Shown here one piece after another: positions 41,372-51,261 of a stretch of 64,000 bases of DNA. How positions within the stretch are numbered: the first letter of the stretch is position 1; every line of letters begins with the position of its first letter. The DNA is from Clostridia bacterium (GTDB lineage Bacteria > Bacillota > Clostridia > Monoglobales > Monoglobaceae): positions 50,202-114,201 of the forward strand of contig JAFYXN010000010.1 of assembly GCA_017546145.1 (NCBI GenBank). Reading direction: 5' to 3'. The position numbers and the translations under genes are program-made. The notes under the pieces are model-generated. The model had not been told where the DNA came from. It worked only from the letters and a program-made list of their open reading frames with translations, and made no database searches.

Positions 41372-44098
41372 TTAATTTACCGGGTCAATAACATCACTTA
41401 CGGGTATCATAGAGAATGTACTTCCATCATAACCCTTCCATACAAATATCTTAAACTCGCCGCCGCCCTGACAGTCAGCAGGAAGCTGAACTGACAGATT
41501 GTAGCCAAGTGTCTGACCTGCACCAATCTGCTGTTCTTCAAAGTCACAGCTAAGCATTGTATTATCTTCATAATATGCAGCAATAACAACTATCTTTTCA
41601 GCAGCACCGGTGTTGTTTTTAACATTTACTGTGTTTGTAATTGTTGCACCGCTAACAAGGCCTGACGCAGAAACAGTTGGCGGAGTAACTACAAAATTTC
41701 TGCTTACTGTACATACTGAAGATGTAACAACATCGCCATAAGTACCCTCAGAGTTTACAGGAATAACTGTAAGTGTAAGTGAGCCGGGCATAGCCGATGT
41801 ATAAGCAGGAATGTTGTCGCCTGTTGCAAAACCGTTTGCAACCGTCTTGCCGTCAAGCTTGTAGCAATACTTATAACCTACTCCATCGCCGTTTGTGAAG
41901 TTTGCTACTGTTGTAGCAGCAACGCTTTGGCCCTGTACTACACTTGCAGGAATTGCAACTGTCGCCGAAGGCTTGGTAAACTTCTTAACCTTTACAAGAC
42001 TTGCATTTTTTATTTCCATATCAGCTTTACCGGCACTTCTCTGACCGGAGAAAATAACGCTGGTAGCACTGTAGTTATTTGCAAGTGCAGTTGCATCAAT
42101 ATCATAAGTAATAGTCTGCCAACTATCAGTCAAAGTAAAGTTTTCAATTCTGTCATCATAATCAAGATATACTCTTCCACTTGCATTTGTAGATTCTGCA
42201 ACCTTTTTAACATCAGCAGTAAGACGATACACATTTCCCTTTTCGTAAACTACATACTGTGCAGCTGAACGATCTGCCTGATACATACCTTCGCCCTTGA
42301 TAACACCATCAGCTTCGGTAAGCGTTATATCTCCTCTTTTTATATAACCGCCAACTTCTGTTATATTATCGTTTTCACCATATACTCTAACACCGTTTTC
42401 AAGCAATAACATATTTTCTGAAGGTGTAACTGTAAATTCGTCAATATAGCAATCTCCACTTATCTCAAGAGTAAACACTGCTGCCGCAGTTTCTGCCGCT
42501 GTGTTCTTGTAGCTTCCGCTATATCTTGAAAGCTTTTCTGTGAGTTTTGTCCAGTTACCTGCGGTAACTGTTTCATTAAATATTCCTTTTGTAAGACCAT
42601 TGCCAAAGTCAACTGTAAGTGTAACATTCACATTGTCTGATACAGGCTTTACAGAAAGATTTACATCATAAAGTTCGTTTTCGAAAACTGTTGCATCAAT
42701 CTTAACAGTACCGCTTCCTGTAAGCTTTGCAGCTTTGAAAGAGCCTGCCGCAGCATTTTCAGTTTCCTCTGTCATTGTAACGCCTGACAAAGTCCATCCG
42801 GGCATACCGTTTTCAAATGTACCCTTTAAAATTTTGTTACCAAGTGCAGCATCAAGGTCTGCAACACCATTGTTTACCAACTGAGCAGCCTCATAAACAA
42901 GATTAACTGTTTTTGTTTCGCCGTAAGTTCCCTGTGAGTTTACAGGTGTAACATCAAGTGAAAGTGTACCTTCAAATCCGTCTGCTACAGTGTATGTTGG
43001 AACAGTTGCACCAAAACCTGTTTCTTTTACCAGACCGTCTTGGCTGTATCTATACATATAATAAGCTGTATCACCTGAATCAACTGTTGGTGTTACAACA
43101 GGTGCTACTGTATCTACCTTGTCAGCAGTAAGCGTGATTGAAGGTGCTGCATATACTGTTTCACCGGTTTTATCTTCTTTTATGCTTACGTTTTTAAGAT
43201 AGAAAGTTGAATTTGCTGCACCACCGATTGAGAAATATATTCCTGCCATATCCCCATCGTCACCCGTTTCGGGGTATACATTATCAATATTCCATGTAAA
43301 TGTTTTGAACTCCTGTGCAAGAGCAGCTTTCTTGATAACTCTACTACGATCTGCACTACTCCAATACAGGTAAAGAGCATTGTTTGTAGCAGCAGTGGAG
43401 TCAAGATAAATATCTGCAGATACAGCGTAGGTAACACCCTTTTCAACAGCAATATACTGAACAGCTTTTGCATTTTTTGAGGTATCAAGCTTTAATGCAC
43501 ACATTGTTTCGTCATAACTCATTGTACCTGTACCGGCTGAGCCAACAGCCCATTCAGTTAAACCGGAAGTTATTGCGATTATCTTCTCTTCAGCTTCTTT
43601 TACAATAACATCATCAATATAGCAATCGCCGTCAACTGTTACCGAAACAGTATTTTCGGAAGCATTAATTACGTTACCGTTTCCTGTTGTTCCTGCCATC
43701 TTAATTTTGCCTGTAAGGTTTGTTGATGTGGTAACAGTCTGGTTTATAACTGTGTCATCGCCGACCTTTACTGTTACAGTCGCACTTGCCCCAACAGGCT
43801 TTGCCCATACGCTTACATCGTATACTTCCTGTGGGTAAAGGCTTGCAGTCGTTGATACTGTGCCTGCACCTGTAAGTTTCATTGCTCCCGCGGAATTTTT
43901 GCTTGTATTAGCTATTTCCGCTGAAGGGGTTGTATCTGTTGCTGTCCAGCCATCAATCCCTGCTTCAAACGTTCCGTTTGTAAGCTCATTTCCTAAAAGG
44001 GTGTCGAGGGTTGGTGCAGCCGCATCAGCAAACGATACAACCGGCACAACGCTTACAAGCATAGACACTGTAATCAATAATGCAAATAATTTTTTCAT
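41372..44098 (-). CDS. Large secreted protein with two tandem ~390-residue beta-sandwich repeats
   Basis: A 908-residue exported protein (signal KKLFALLITVSMLVSVVPVV). The halves repeat each other: LDTLLGNELTNGTFEAGIDGW and LDAALGNKILKGTFENGMPGW open the modules, AVQYIAVEKGVTY/AAQYVVYEKGNVY mark a CBM-like jelly roll, and TPVNSQGTYG/IPVNSEGTYG close them; a ~100-residue Fn3-like tail follows. Each half therefore holds two CBM4/9-like modules and one small beta domain. No catalytic motif and no SLH anchor. Probably a glycan-binding secreted or cell-associated protein of the locus. Confidence 0.78.
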   Translation of the reverse strand: MKKLFALLITVSMLVSVVPVVSFADAAAPTLDTLLGNELTNGTFEAGIDGWTATDTTPSAEIANTSKNSAGAMKLTGAGTVSTTASLYPQEVYDVSVWAKPVGASATVTVKVGDDTVINQTVTTSTNLTGKIKMAGTTGNGNVINASENTVSVTVDGDCYIDDVIVKEAEEKIIAITSGLTEWAVGSAGTGTMSYDETMCALKLDTSKNAKAVQYIAVEKGVTYAVSADIYLDSTAATNNALYLYWSSADRSRVIKKAALAQEFKTFTWNIDNVYPETGDDGDMAGIYFSIGGAANSTFYLKNVSIKEDKTGETVYAAPSITLTADKVDTVAPVVTPTVDSGDTAYYMYRYSQDGLVKETGFGATVPTYTVADGFEGTLSLDVTPVNSQGTYGETKTVNLVYEAAQLVNNGVADLDAALGNKILKGTFENGMPGWTLSGVTMTEETENAAAGSFKAAKLTGSGTVKIDATVFENELYDVNLSVKPVSDNVNVTLTVDFGNGLTKGIFNETVTAGNWTKLTEKLSRYSGSYKNTAAETAAAVFTLEISGDCYIDEFTVTPSENMLLLENGVRVYGENDNITEVGGYIKRGDITLTEADGVIKGEGMYQADRSAAQYVVYEKGNVYRLTADVKKVAESTNASGRVYLDYDDRIENFTLTDSWQTITYDIDATALANNYSATSVIFSGQRSAGKADMEIKNASLVKVKKFTKPSATVAIPASVVQGQSVAATTVANFTNGDGVGYKYCYKLDGKTVANGFATGDNIPAYTSAMPGSLTLTVIPVNSEGTYGDVVTSSVCTVSRNFVVTPPTVSASGLVSGATITNTVNVKNNTGAAEKIVVIAAYYEDNTMLSCDFEEQQIGAGQTLGYNLSVQLPADCQGGGEFKIFVWKGYDGSTFSMIPVSDVIDPVN

Positions 44099-44114
44099 TT
44101 TTGATTTCCTCCTA

Positions 44115-47100
44115 TTAATACTTTTCGAGCCGTCTTATTACAGCAGCAACTTCGGCTCTGGTGATGCTGCTTTTGGGATTGAATTTTCCGGCATCGTCAC
44201 CGGTCATTAACCCTTCCCCTGTTACGCCTCCCACAGAAGCTTTTGCCCATTCAGAAACTTTGTTTCCATCTTTGTAGCCATCCACTCCTGCGTTTTCCAT
44301 AACTATATTTTTACATTCAACAAGTGCATTGGTAAGCATAACCGCAACTTCCTCACGGGTGATATACCGCTGGGGATAAAAGCATCCGGCATCTGCCATT
44401 TGCATTGGTATAACACCGCTGTCAAGAATTGTGTATAGGTAGTCTGCATACCATTCATTTTTGTCAACATCTTTGAATGAGGGAAAATAAGTTTTTCTTT
44501 CTAATTTAATTGCTTCTGCAAGAATTTTTGAAAATTCTGCTCTTGTTATATATCCATCAGGACGGAATGTTCCGTCGGGATAACCGCTTAAAACCTTTTT
44601 ACCTGCAAGATATGCTATATCATTGATTGCCCAATGTTTAAGGGTATCTTTGAAATAAACCGAGCCTGAAACTTTAGCCTTTGCGTTGGCAATTCTCTCT
44701 GCATCAGGTTTTGGATTTGAAATATCCATACTTCCTGCCCAGACAACCACCCCAAAGTGTCCCTCGGTTTTGATTGCATCCGGTGAATAGTCAAAGTATT
44801 CAAATACCACCTGGTCATCACAGGTAAGCGAAAGAACAACACCGTCTTTATAGTTCACCGCGCCAAATTTGAGGTTGTAGGTATTGCCATGAGTCATAAG
44901 GATGTTATCACGCTCACCGCCTAGAGCCGAGTGGTTTGTGAGTTTGCCGTAAAGCATATAGCTTTTGCCGTTTATAACTCTTTGAAGTTCAATGCTGTCG
45001 GGCTTAACAACCACAAGATAACAACCTGAACCATCAAGTTTGCTTAAAGGGCCTTCCTTTGCGCCTTGGGTTCTGATTGCAAGCATACAGTAACCGCTTA
45101 TACCGTTGTATTTATAATTCATATCAAATACAGTATTCAGGAATTTCTGGTCTGTATAAATTCCGTAGCCGCTGCCCGGTGTTCTGAACTTGGCACTGCC
45201 TTCTGTTAAAATCATTCTTTCGGCTTCGGCATTATTTGCGTAAAAATACCAACCAGCCGGATTTGAAATCATTTTTTCAATCGACATAACATCATAGCCG
45301 AACTTTTTAAATGCCCCGCTTTCGTGAACAGTTACAGGAATCTCTTTTGTGAAGCTGTCGCCCTTTGTTGACGCTGTAACATATAACGTAGCGTTGCCCT
45401 TGCTTATTCCTATAAGGAAGCCCTCGCCATCAACCGTCATAATATTGGGGTTGGATGTAGAATATGTAATTGTAACATCTTCTATTGTATCGTCATTGTA
45501 TTTTGTAGCAAAGCCTGCTTGAAGCTTGAACTTGTTGCCCACAAACAATTCCTTGGGTATATCCTCAAGTACTATGCTACTTAAAGCATCATCAACAAAA
45601 ACTTCAATATATGTCTTTTTTGTTACACCTTTATATTCGGCAACAACCGTTAATGTTGTTCTTCCCGAAGCCTTTGCCTTAAGAGTTTTGCCCGTCACTT
45701 CAGCTATCGTCGTGTCTGCCATTTCGTATGAAAATTTTGTATCTGTAATTATTTTGCCGTCCACAGTAAGGGGTGTCAGGTCAAGCCGGATGCTTTTGCC
45801 GCTTGAAAGCTTAATCTTTTTATCGGCAATTATTTTATCCAGAGCATCTCTCTTGATGCCGCCTATCTTTGCCCGCCAATTGGGGGTAAGTCCCGCATTG
45901 TCTATAATTTCAAGTGCATCCTTGGGCCATTTGCTGTCAAGGAAGATGTGCGGCTTTTCAAGCTGAATATCGGTTGCTTCATCGTGAATTCTGCTTACAT
46001 CAGGCATATTTATATAATTGTTATATATTCTATGTCCATGAGCCTCCACATTTGAGAAGTTCCAATAGAGCTTACCATCACCGCTATGCCCTTTAGGATA
46101 ACTATACTGGTCAATAACATTATCGTGAACATTACAATATGTAGAACCGTTATCAAGATAAATATCCGAATATACATCATTCTGGTCCTTTAGATAGTTG
46201 CCCGAAATTTCAGTCATATTATTCTCGTCGCCGCCTGATGCACCCAGTACATAAATGCTTCCGCCGTCAAAAATATCGTCGTTCATTGTGTTTTGAACAA
46301 AGTTATTGTTTATCTTTACATTTCTGAAAACTGTTCCTTCTTCAAAGCTGTAGGTCTGGAAACCGTAACAGATATGAAATCCGCTGTACGGAACATCCGT
46401 AATCTCGTTGTGACAAACTTCGGTGTCGATTACAAACCCTATTGAAACGGCAGCCGATGACTTATAATCAAGACCGACATCGTGGACAAAGTTGTTATTG
46501 ACTTTGTTTCTTATTATATAAAGTCTTGTATCCATTGGATTCCAACGGGTATTTGTGTTATCCTGACAGGTTATATCGCCAAGAACAATACCATGAGCCG
46601 CACCGCTGTAGATGTGGTTGCCTTCAACCTTGCAGGAATCAATTCCCTCTATCATTTTCAATGAGATTGCGCCTGCATGCGCAAATTCACAGCCAATGAA
46701 ATTGATGTTTTTACCACGCTCGACCTCAACCATTCCCGGTGGAAACAAATCTCTGGGTCCGTCGAGTGTATCTCGTATTGTAGCGTTCTGGTTGTCGGCA
46801 AAGCCTTTTTCACTTCCCGGTCTTAACCATGTTGTGTGTTTAAAGGTGATGCCTTCAAACGTAATATCGTGTATAAAGCTGTCAAGGCTTGAGCCTTTTG
46901 CCTGAATTAAGTTCTCGGCACAGGGGGCAATAACCTCAGCAGTTTTCATGTTCTGATTTTCACGGGGAATATAATAAAATTTGTCAGCCGCAAGGTCAAG
47001 ATAAAATTCGCCTGGCTCATCAAGAAGCTCATAGGCATTTTCAATATACCACGGATATGTAACCGAGAGCTTACCTGTTTTTACCACCCGGACATTCTTC

Positions 47101-47753
47101 CATCCGGGCTGTTGCATAGCTATTATTGTTTTGCCGTTTGACTGCACAATGGATTCAACCGCGCATCTTGAATTTGTCCATTCGTTTTTATAGACAAGCT
47201 CAATATTTTTTTGGTTGCCCCAATTTATCATATCGGTAGCTGAACAGGTATAACCAACAACGCCGTTATCGTATTCGGCATCCTCCGGCAGAAGATTGCC
47301 GTCGCTCTTTGCACGCTGTGCACGCACACCGTCTATTATAAGCTGGCGGGTTTCAACACCCTTTGCAGATGCGGAATAGATGTTTTTGGCTTTATCGTGA
47401 ATAGTCCAGTTGTCTATCTTTTTGCCACCGCTTATAACAGGCTTTTCATCTCCGTATGCTGTCCATTTAACCGTATAACCGTTGAATCCGGAATCCTTTT
47501 CGTCAAACTGCAATGCCGAATCGACATAATATGTACCGTCTTTGAGGTAAACCGTTATGTCGCTTTTCATTGAAGTATTTTTTGCTCTTACTGCTTTTTG
47601 TGCCTGCTCAATAGTTTTATAGGGCGAGCTGATACTTCCGTTACCCGAGTCGCTGCCGCAAGCAGCATCCACATATATGGCTTGTTCTGCGGCAGAAACC
47701 GGTATTACCAAAAATGAAAGCAGTAAAAGGATTGTAGTAAGAAACTTTCGCAA
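44115..47753 (-). CDS. SLH-anchored beta-helix glycoside hydrolase (GH141-like) with Ig-like and LamG-like domains
   Basis: A 1212-residue exported enzyme. Signal peptide (RKFLTTILLLLSFLVIPVSA), then a right-handed beta-helix (~20-630) with the opening IYVDAACGSDSGNGSISSPY, the ETRQLIIDGVRAQRAKS segment and FEGITFKHTTWLRPG, resembling GH141 (fucosidase/xylanase). Two BIG2 Ig-like domains (~640-800), a LamG/ConA-like beta-sandwich (~820-1020) and three C-terminal SLH repeats (HWAINDIAYLAGKKVLSGY onwards) follow. The start is TTG at 47753: AGGAGG lies 7 nt upstream, while an ATG 30 bp earlier lies within the solute-binding gene. The substrate is unproven. Confidence 0.8.
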   Translation of the reverse strand: MRKFLTTILLLLSFLVIPVSAAEQAIYVDAACGSDSGNGSISSPYKTIEQAQKAVRAKNTSMKSDITVYLKDGTYYVDSALQFDEKDSGFNGYTVKWTAYGDEKPVISGGKKIDNWTIHDKAKNIYSASAKGVETRQLIIDGVRAQRAKSDGNLLPEDAEYDNGVVGYTCSATDMINWGNQKNIELVYKNEWTNSRCAVESIVQSNGKTIIAMQQPGWKNVRVVKTGKLSVTYPWYIENAYELLDEPGEFYLDLAADKFYYIPRENQNMKTAEVIAPCAENLIQAKGSSLDSFIHDITFEGITFKHTTWLRPGSEKGFADNQNATIRDTLDGPRDLFPPGMVEVERGKNINFIGCEFAHAGAISLKMIEGIDSCKVEGNHIYSGAAHGIVLGDITCQDNTNTRWNPMDTRLYIIRNKVNNNFVHDVGLDYKSSAAVSIGFVIDTEVCHNEITDVPYSGFHICYGFQTYSFEEGTVFRNVKINNNFVQNTMNDDIFDGGSIYVLGASGGDENNMTEISGNYLKDQNDVYSDIYLDNGSTYCNVHDNVIDQYSYPKGHSGDGKLYWNFSNVEAHGHRIYNNYINMPDVSRIHDEATDIQLEKPHIFLDSKWPKDALEIIDNAGLTPNWRAKIGGIKRDALDKIIADKKIKLSSGKSIRLDLTPLTVDGKIITDTKFSYEMADTTIAEVTGKTLKAKASGRTTLTVVAEYKGVTKKTYIEVFVDDALSSIVLEDIPKELFVGNKFKLQAGFATKYNDDTIEDVTITYSTSNPNIMTVDGEGFLIGISKGNATLYVTASTKGDSFTKEIPVTVHESGAFKKFGYDVMSIEKMISNPAGWYFYANNAEAERMILTEGSAKFRTPGSGYGIYTDQKFLNTVFDMNYKYNGISGYCMLAIRTQGAKEGPLSKLDGSGCYLVVVKPDSIELQRVINGKSYMLYGKLTNHSALGGERDNILMTHGNTYNLKFGAVNYKDGVVLSLTCDDQVVFEYFDYSPDAIKTEGHFGVVVWAGSMDISNPKPDAERIANAKAKVSGSVYFKDTLKHWAINDIAYLAGKKVLSGYPDGTFRPDGYITRAEFSKILAEAIKLERKTYFPSFKDVDKNEWYADYLYTILDSGVIPMQMADAGCFYPQRYITREEVAVMLTNALVECKNIVMENAGVDGYKDGNKVSEWAKASVGGVTGEGLMTGDDAGKFNPKSSITRAEVAAVIRRLEKY

Positions 47754-47767
47754 AGTCTTACCTCCTC

Positions 47768-49234
47768 TTATTTTGACATCCATTCCTTAATCTGTTTTGA
47801 CTGTTCAGCAATAATGCTGTCCACCCCTGCTGTCTTGAGCTTTGCTCTGAATTCAGCAAGCTTTGTTTCCCAGTTTACTGCACCTGTACCAAGTGCAGGC
47901 ATATATTCAGCAACAACTGCACTACACTGTGCAATTTCGCTTTTTACATTTGTGTTGTCAAAGCAGAAGCCCATAAGGTTTGATACTCTTGCTGATTCAT
48001 TAAGTGCCTTTGTTTCTTCCCATACGTTGTCGTCCTGGTCAGGAAGCAAATATGCGTTAAACTGGCAGCCCCACATCCATGCAGAGTTGGGATTGTAGCC
48101 TGAATCGAGGATAAGCTCTACTCTGTTTTCGCCAACCTTGTTGTAGTGTTTCCCTTCAATACCGAAGCAAAGCAAGTTATAGAGGTATTTATCTGTATTG
48201 CAAAGTTCGATAAACTTCATGGCTTTTACAGGGTCTTTACAGTTCTTACCGATAACAGTAAGTGTTGCTGCCGCAAAATCTGTGTTTGCAAATGCATCTG
48301 CTGTAACAACCTGCATTACTTCCTTGCCGCCCATACGTGTAGAAGCCGCGGTCTGGCCGCCCGGCTTGATGTTGTTGTAAATCATACCGGTTTTACCCAT
48401 CTGCAAAACGTCAACTGCATTTGTGATTGTTGCAGCGTCCTTCTTTATGTAGCCCTTCTTATAGAAATCGCTCATTGTTCTGCAGTAATCTTCAAATTCT
48501 TTGCTCTCAAACTGATTGAAAACAGTATTTGTGGGGTCATCAATTCTCACCATACCCGGTGTTGTGGTAGAAACAATCGGGTCAAAACCTGTCTGTGTAA
48601 GCATTGTTGTCCAGAAGCCTTGATTAAGTGCACCAAATGGAATCCATTCCGGCCCCTCATTTGCCTTGATTGCTGCAAGATAAGGCTCTATGTCTTCCAA
48701 TGTTTTTGCGTTTTCTGCATCGAAGTTATACTTTTCAACCAACGCCTTATCATATACAAAGCCGTGCTTTCTGCCTATAATCTGGTAGTTCATTGTTCCG
48801 TAAATCTGACCATCTACCTTTGCAGCTTCCCACAGTGCCTCGGGAACAAGTGCATAGGTCTCGGGTGCATATTGGTGAATAAGCTCGTCAAGAGGCATCA
48901 ACGCGCCATTGCGTGCGTGTTCAACATAGCCATGAGCAATTGCATCATACATAAGGTCAAACTGCTCGTTTGAAGCAAGCATCGTCTTGAGCTTCTGATT
49001 GTATGAACCGCTGTCAACTCTTACAAACTCAATTTCTGCACCGATTTTATCACGGATATAATCGTTCACTGCAGCTTCAACTGTAAGCAAGTCCTTTTGT
49101 GAGTTGAGTTTTATAACATACTTAAGCTTTGTAACTCCGTCTGCTGTCTTTTGTTCTTTGCTTGTGCAGCCGCATACCGAGCAAATCATCACTACACAAA
49201 GTACAACAGCTACCAGTTTAATTAGTTTTTTCAT
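47768..49234 (-). CDS. ABC transporter substrate-binding lipoprotein (CUT1 family)
   Basis: A 488-residue extracellular solute-binding protein. The lipobox is VCGC in the signal (KLIKLVAVVLCVVMICSVCGC), so it is lipid-anchored outside. The mature part has the two-lobe fold with KDLLTVEAAVNDYI and KIGAEIEFVRVDSG near the N-terminus and is of LplA-like size. It delivers oligosaccharide to the two permeases encoded just upstream. No ATPase gene is present, so a shared MsmX-type ATPase encoded elsewhere is expected. Ribosome site AAGGAGG. Confidence 0.88.
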   Translation of the reverse strand: MKKLIKLVAVVLCVVMICSVCGCTSKEQKTADGVTKLKYVIKLNSQKDLLTVEAAVNDYIRDKIGAEIEFVRVDSGSYNQKLKTMLASNEQFDLMYDAIAHGYVEHARNGALMPLDELIHQYAPETYALVPEALWEAAKVDGQIYGTMNYQIIGRKHGFVYDKALVEKYNFDAENAKTLEDIEPYLAAIKANEGPEWIPFGALNQGFWTTMLTQTGFDPIVSTTTPGMVRIDDPTNTVFNQFESKEFEDYCRTMSDFYKKGYIKKDAATITNAVDVLQMGKTGMIYNNIKPGGQTAASTRMGGKEVMQVVTADAFANTDFAAATLTVIGKNCKDPVKAMKFIELCNTDKYLYNLLCFGIEGKHYNKVGENRVELILDSGYNPNSAWMWGCQFNAYLLPDQDDNVWEETKALNESARVSNLMGFCFDNTNVKSEIAQCSAVVAEYMPALGTGAVNWETKLAEFRAKLKTAGVDSIIAEQSKQIKEWMSK

Positions 49235-49250
49235 TTTATACTCCTCCTTT

Positions 49251-50141
49251 TTATCCTTTTACCGCACCTACAGTCATACCTTTTGCAAAGTATTTCTGGA
49301 AGAACGGGAAAACGCAAAGCATTGGTCCGGCTGCAACAACTGCCATTGCCATTCTTGCCGGTTCTGTGGGGAAGGTTTCGGCGCCGAGTCCAAGCCCCTC
49401 CATCATCTGACGTTGCATTTCTGAAATGTTATTCATCAGTCTGTAAAGCATATACTGAAGCGGAACAAGTGCATCCTGCTCAATGTACAAAAGACCAAGC
49501 CACCAGTCGTTCCAGTATTTAAGTACCTGCAATAGTGCAACGGTTGCAATCGCGGGTTTACTCATCGGAAGAACAATCGTGAAGAATATTCTGTATTCTC
49601 CGCAGCCGTCAACCGTTGCTGCCTCAAAAATTTCGTCCGGCAGTCCCTGAAAGAAGGTTCTTACCATCATTACATTCCAACCGCTTATAAGATAGGGCAG
49701 TATGAGTGCCCAGATTGTATTCTTAAGCTGAAGCATATTTGTCATCAACATGTATGACGGAACAAGACCGCCGTTAAACAGCATTGTGAAGAATACAATA
49801 AATGTAACCTGTTTTTTGTACCTGAAGCTTTTTTTCGACATAGGGTATGCTATCATAGCCGTAAACAGCACGCTTACAAAACCACCAATCAGCACAACTC
49901 TTATTGATACCCCATACGAGGTGAGTATCTGTCCCATATCTCTGAATATGTATTCATAGGCTTTGAAATTGAATCCCCTTGGTAAAAATGTATAGCCTGT
50001 TTCGTAAATTGCATCCATAGATGACAATGAAATTGATATAACCAACATAACCGGAACAATACACGCCAAAGCCACCAGAATAAGAACAATATTAACTATC
50101 AGGCTCGATATTCTGCCATTTCTGCTTTTATTCCCAACCAT
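49251..50141 (-). CDS. ABC transporter permease (LplC/YtcP-like)
   Basis: A 296-residue inner-membrane subunit of the importer with six membrane segments, and the EAA-loop pattern EAATVDGCGEYRIFFTIVLPMS (EAA...G) for ATPase contact near residue 195. Typical CUT1 C-type permease ending FAKGMTVGAVKG. It lies between the B-type permease (12 bp) and the solute-binding protein (16 bp). Confidence 0.92.
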   Translation of the reverse strand: MVGNKSRNGRISSLIVNIVLILVALACIVPVMLVISISLSSMDAIYETGYTFLPRGFNFKAYEYIFRDMGQILTSYGVSIRVVLIGGFVSVLFTAMIAYPMSKKSFRYKKQVTFIVFFTMLFNGGLVPSYMLMTNMLQLKNTIWALILPYLISGWNVMMVRTFFQGLPDEIFEAATVDGCGEYRIFFTIVLPMSKPAIATVALLQVLKYWNDWWLGLLYIEQDALVPLQYMLYRLMNNISEMQRQMMEGLGLGAETFPTEPARMAMAVVAAGPMLCVFPFFQKYFAKGMTVGAVKG

Positions 50142-50153
50142 CGTAAGCCCTCC

Positions 50154-51107
50154 TTAAAACATTGCGTTCTCTTCGCTGAATTTTTTAACCAGCCAGTTTG
50201 ACAAAAGCACCAGACACAAACCGACCAAAGACTGATAAAAGCCTATTGCTACTGTCATACCTGTATCACCACCTGTAACAAGAGCACGGTAAACATAAGT
50301 ATCAATAACATCTGTTGCAGAATAAAGCGAACCTGCATTAAGCGGAACTATGTAAAAAAGTCCAAAGTCAGAGTGGAAAATCTTACCGACCTTCAAAAGC
50401 GCCATCATAACAATAAGCGCACCTATCTGCGGAACCATTATACGCCGTGCAATTTGGTATTTGTTTGCACCGTCTATAGCAGCCGCCTCATAAAGGGTTG
50501 GGTCTATACCGATTATTCCGGCATAAAATACTATGGTGTTGTAGCCAATAGTCTTCCAGAGGTTGAGCACCGGAATAATAAACCGCCAGCATTTTGGCTC
50601 TGAATACCAGAGAATCGGTTCCATGCCAAGCTTTTCCAAAATATTGTTGAGTATTCCGTAATCATATTCCATAAACGAGAAAACTATAAACGATACAACT
50701 GACCACGAAAGGAAGTATGGGAAAAAGTACATGGTCTGGTATGTTTTTAAAAGCTTTTTGCTTCTTACCTCGTAAAGGAATACCGCGATTATCAAAGCCC
50801 CGACCAAAGAAGTAATTATAAACACCACATTGTACGCAATGGTGTTTACTGTTACCCTCAATGCATCCTGACTTTTGAAAAAGAATTTAAAGTTGTCAAA
50901 CCACACCCAGTCACTGCCGAAAATTCCTTTGCTGTAATCATAATTCTTAAATGCAAGAATCAATCCGCCCATGGGTATGTAATTGAATATGAAGATTAAA
51001 ATCAATGCCGGCAAGCACATCGAAAGAAGGACAAATGTTCTTTTGTTTTCGTATTTACTGTGCCGTATTCTTATTTCTTTCTTCGCCGTTGTCGTTACCT
51101 TGCTCAT
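50154..51107 (-). CDS. ABC transporter permease (LplB-like)
   Basis: A 317-residue permease with the conserved NYIPMGGLILAFKNYDYSKG near the first segment and the EAA loop EAAAIDGANKYQIARRIMVP. It pairs with the following LplC-like protein. The ATG at 51107 is chosen (AGGAG about 10 nt upstream). It is the first gene of the ten-gene carbohydrate operon. A TATACT -10-like sequence lies about 40 bp upstream. Confidence 0.93.
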   Translation of the reverse strand: MSKVTTTAKKEIRIRHSKYENKRTFVLLSMCLPALILIFIFNYIPMGGLILAFKNYDYSKGIFGSDWVWFDNFKFFFKSQDALRVTVNTIAYNVVFIITSLVGALIIAVFLYEVRSKKLLKTYQTMYFFPYFLSWSVVSFIVFSFMEYDYGILNNILEKLGMEPILWYSEPKCWRFIIPVLNLWKTIGYNTIVFYAGIIGIDPTLYEAAAIDGANKYQIARRIMVPQIGALIVMMALLKVGKIFHSDFGLFYIVPLNAGSLYSATDVIDTYVYRALVTGGDTGMTVAIGFYQSLVGLCLVLLSNWLVKKFSEENAMF

Positions 51108-51225
51108 CAAAAAACTACTCCTTTACACAATTTTCTTAACATAGTATAACATACCCTCAAAAGCTCCTACAACTGTTAAAATAAGACATTTATGTGAATT
51201 TTAGCACTTGCCAAAATAAACAGAT

Positions 51226-51253
51226 AACCGCACAGCCTATAGGCTGTGCGGTT
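51226..51253. terminator. Terminator between the AraC regulator and the ABC operon
   Basis: Perfect 13-bp arms AACCGCACAGCCT / AGGCTGTGCGGTT with a 2-nt loop, 9 bp after the regulator stop. The U-tract is modest, so some readthrough is possible. Confidence 0.8.
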
Positions 51254-51261
51254 TCTATTGT

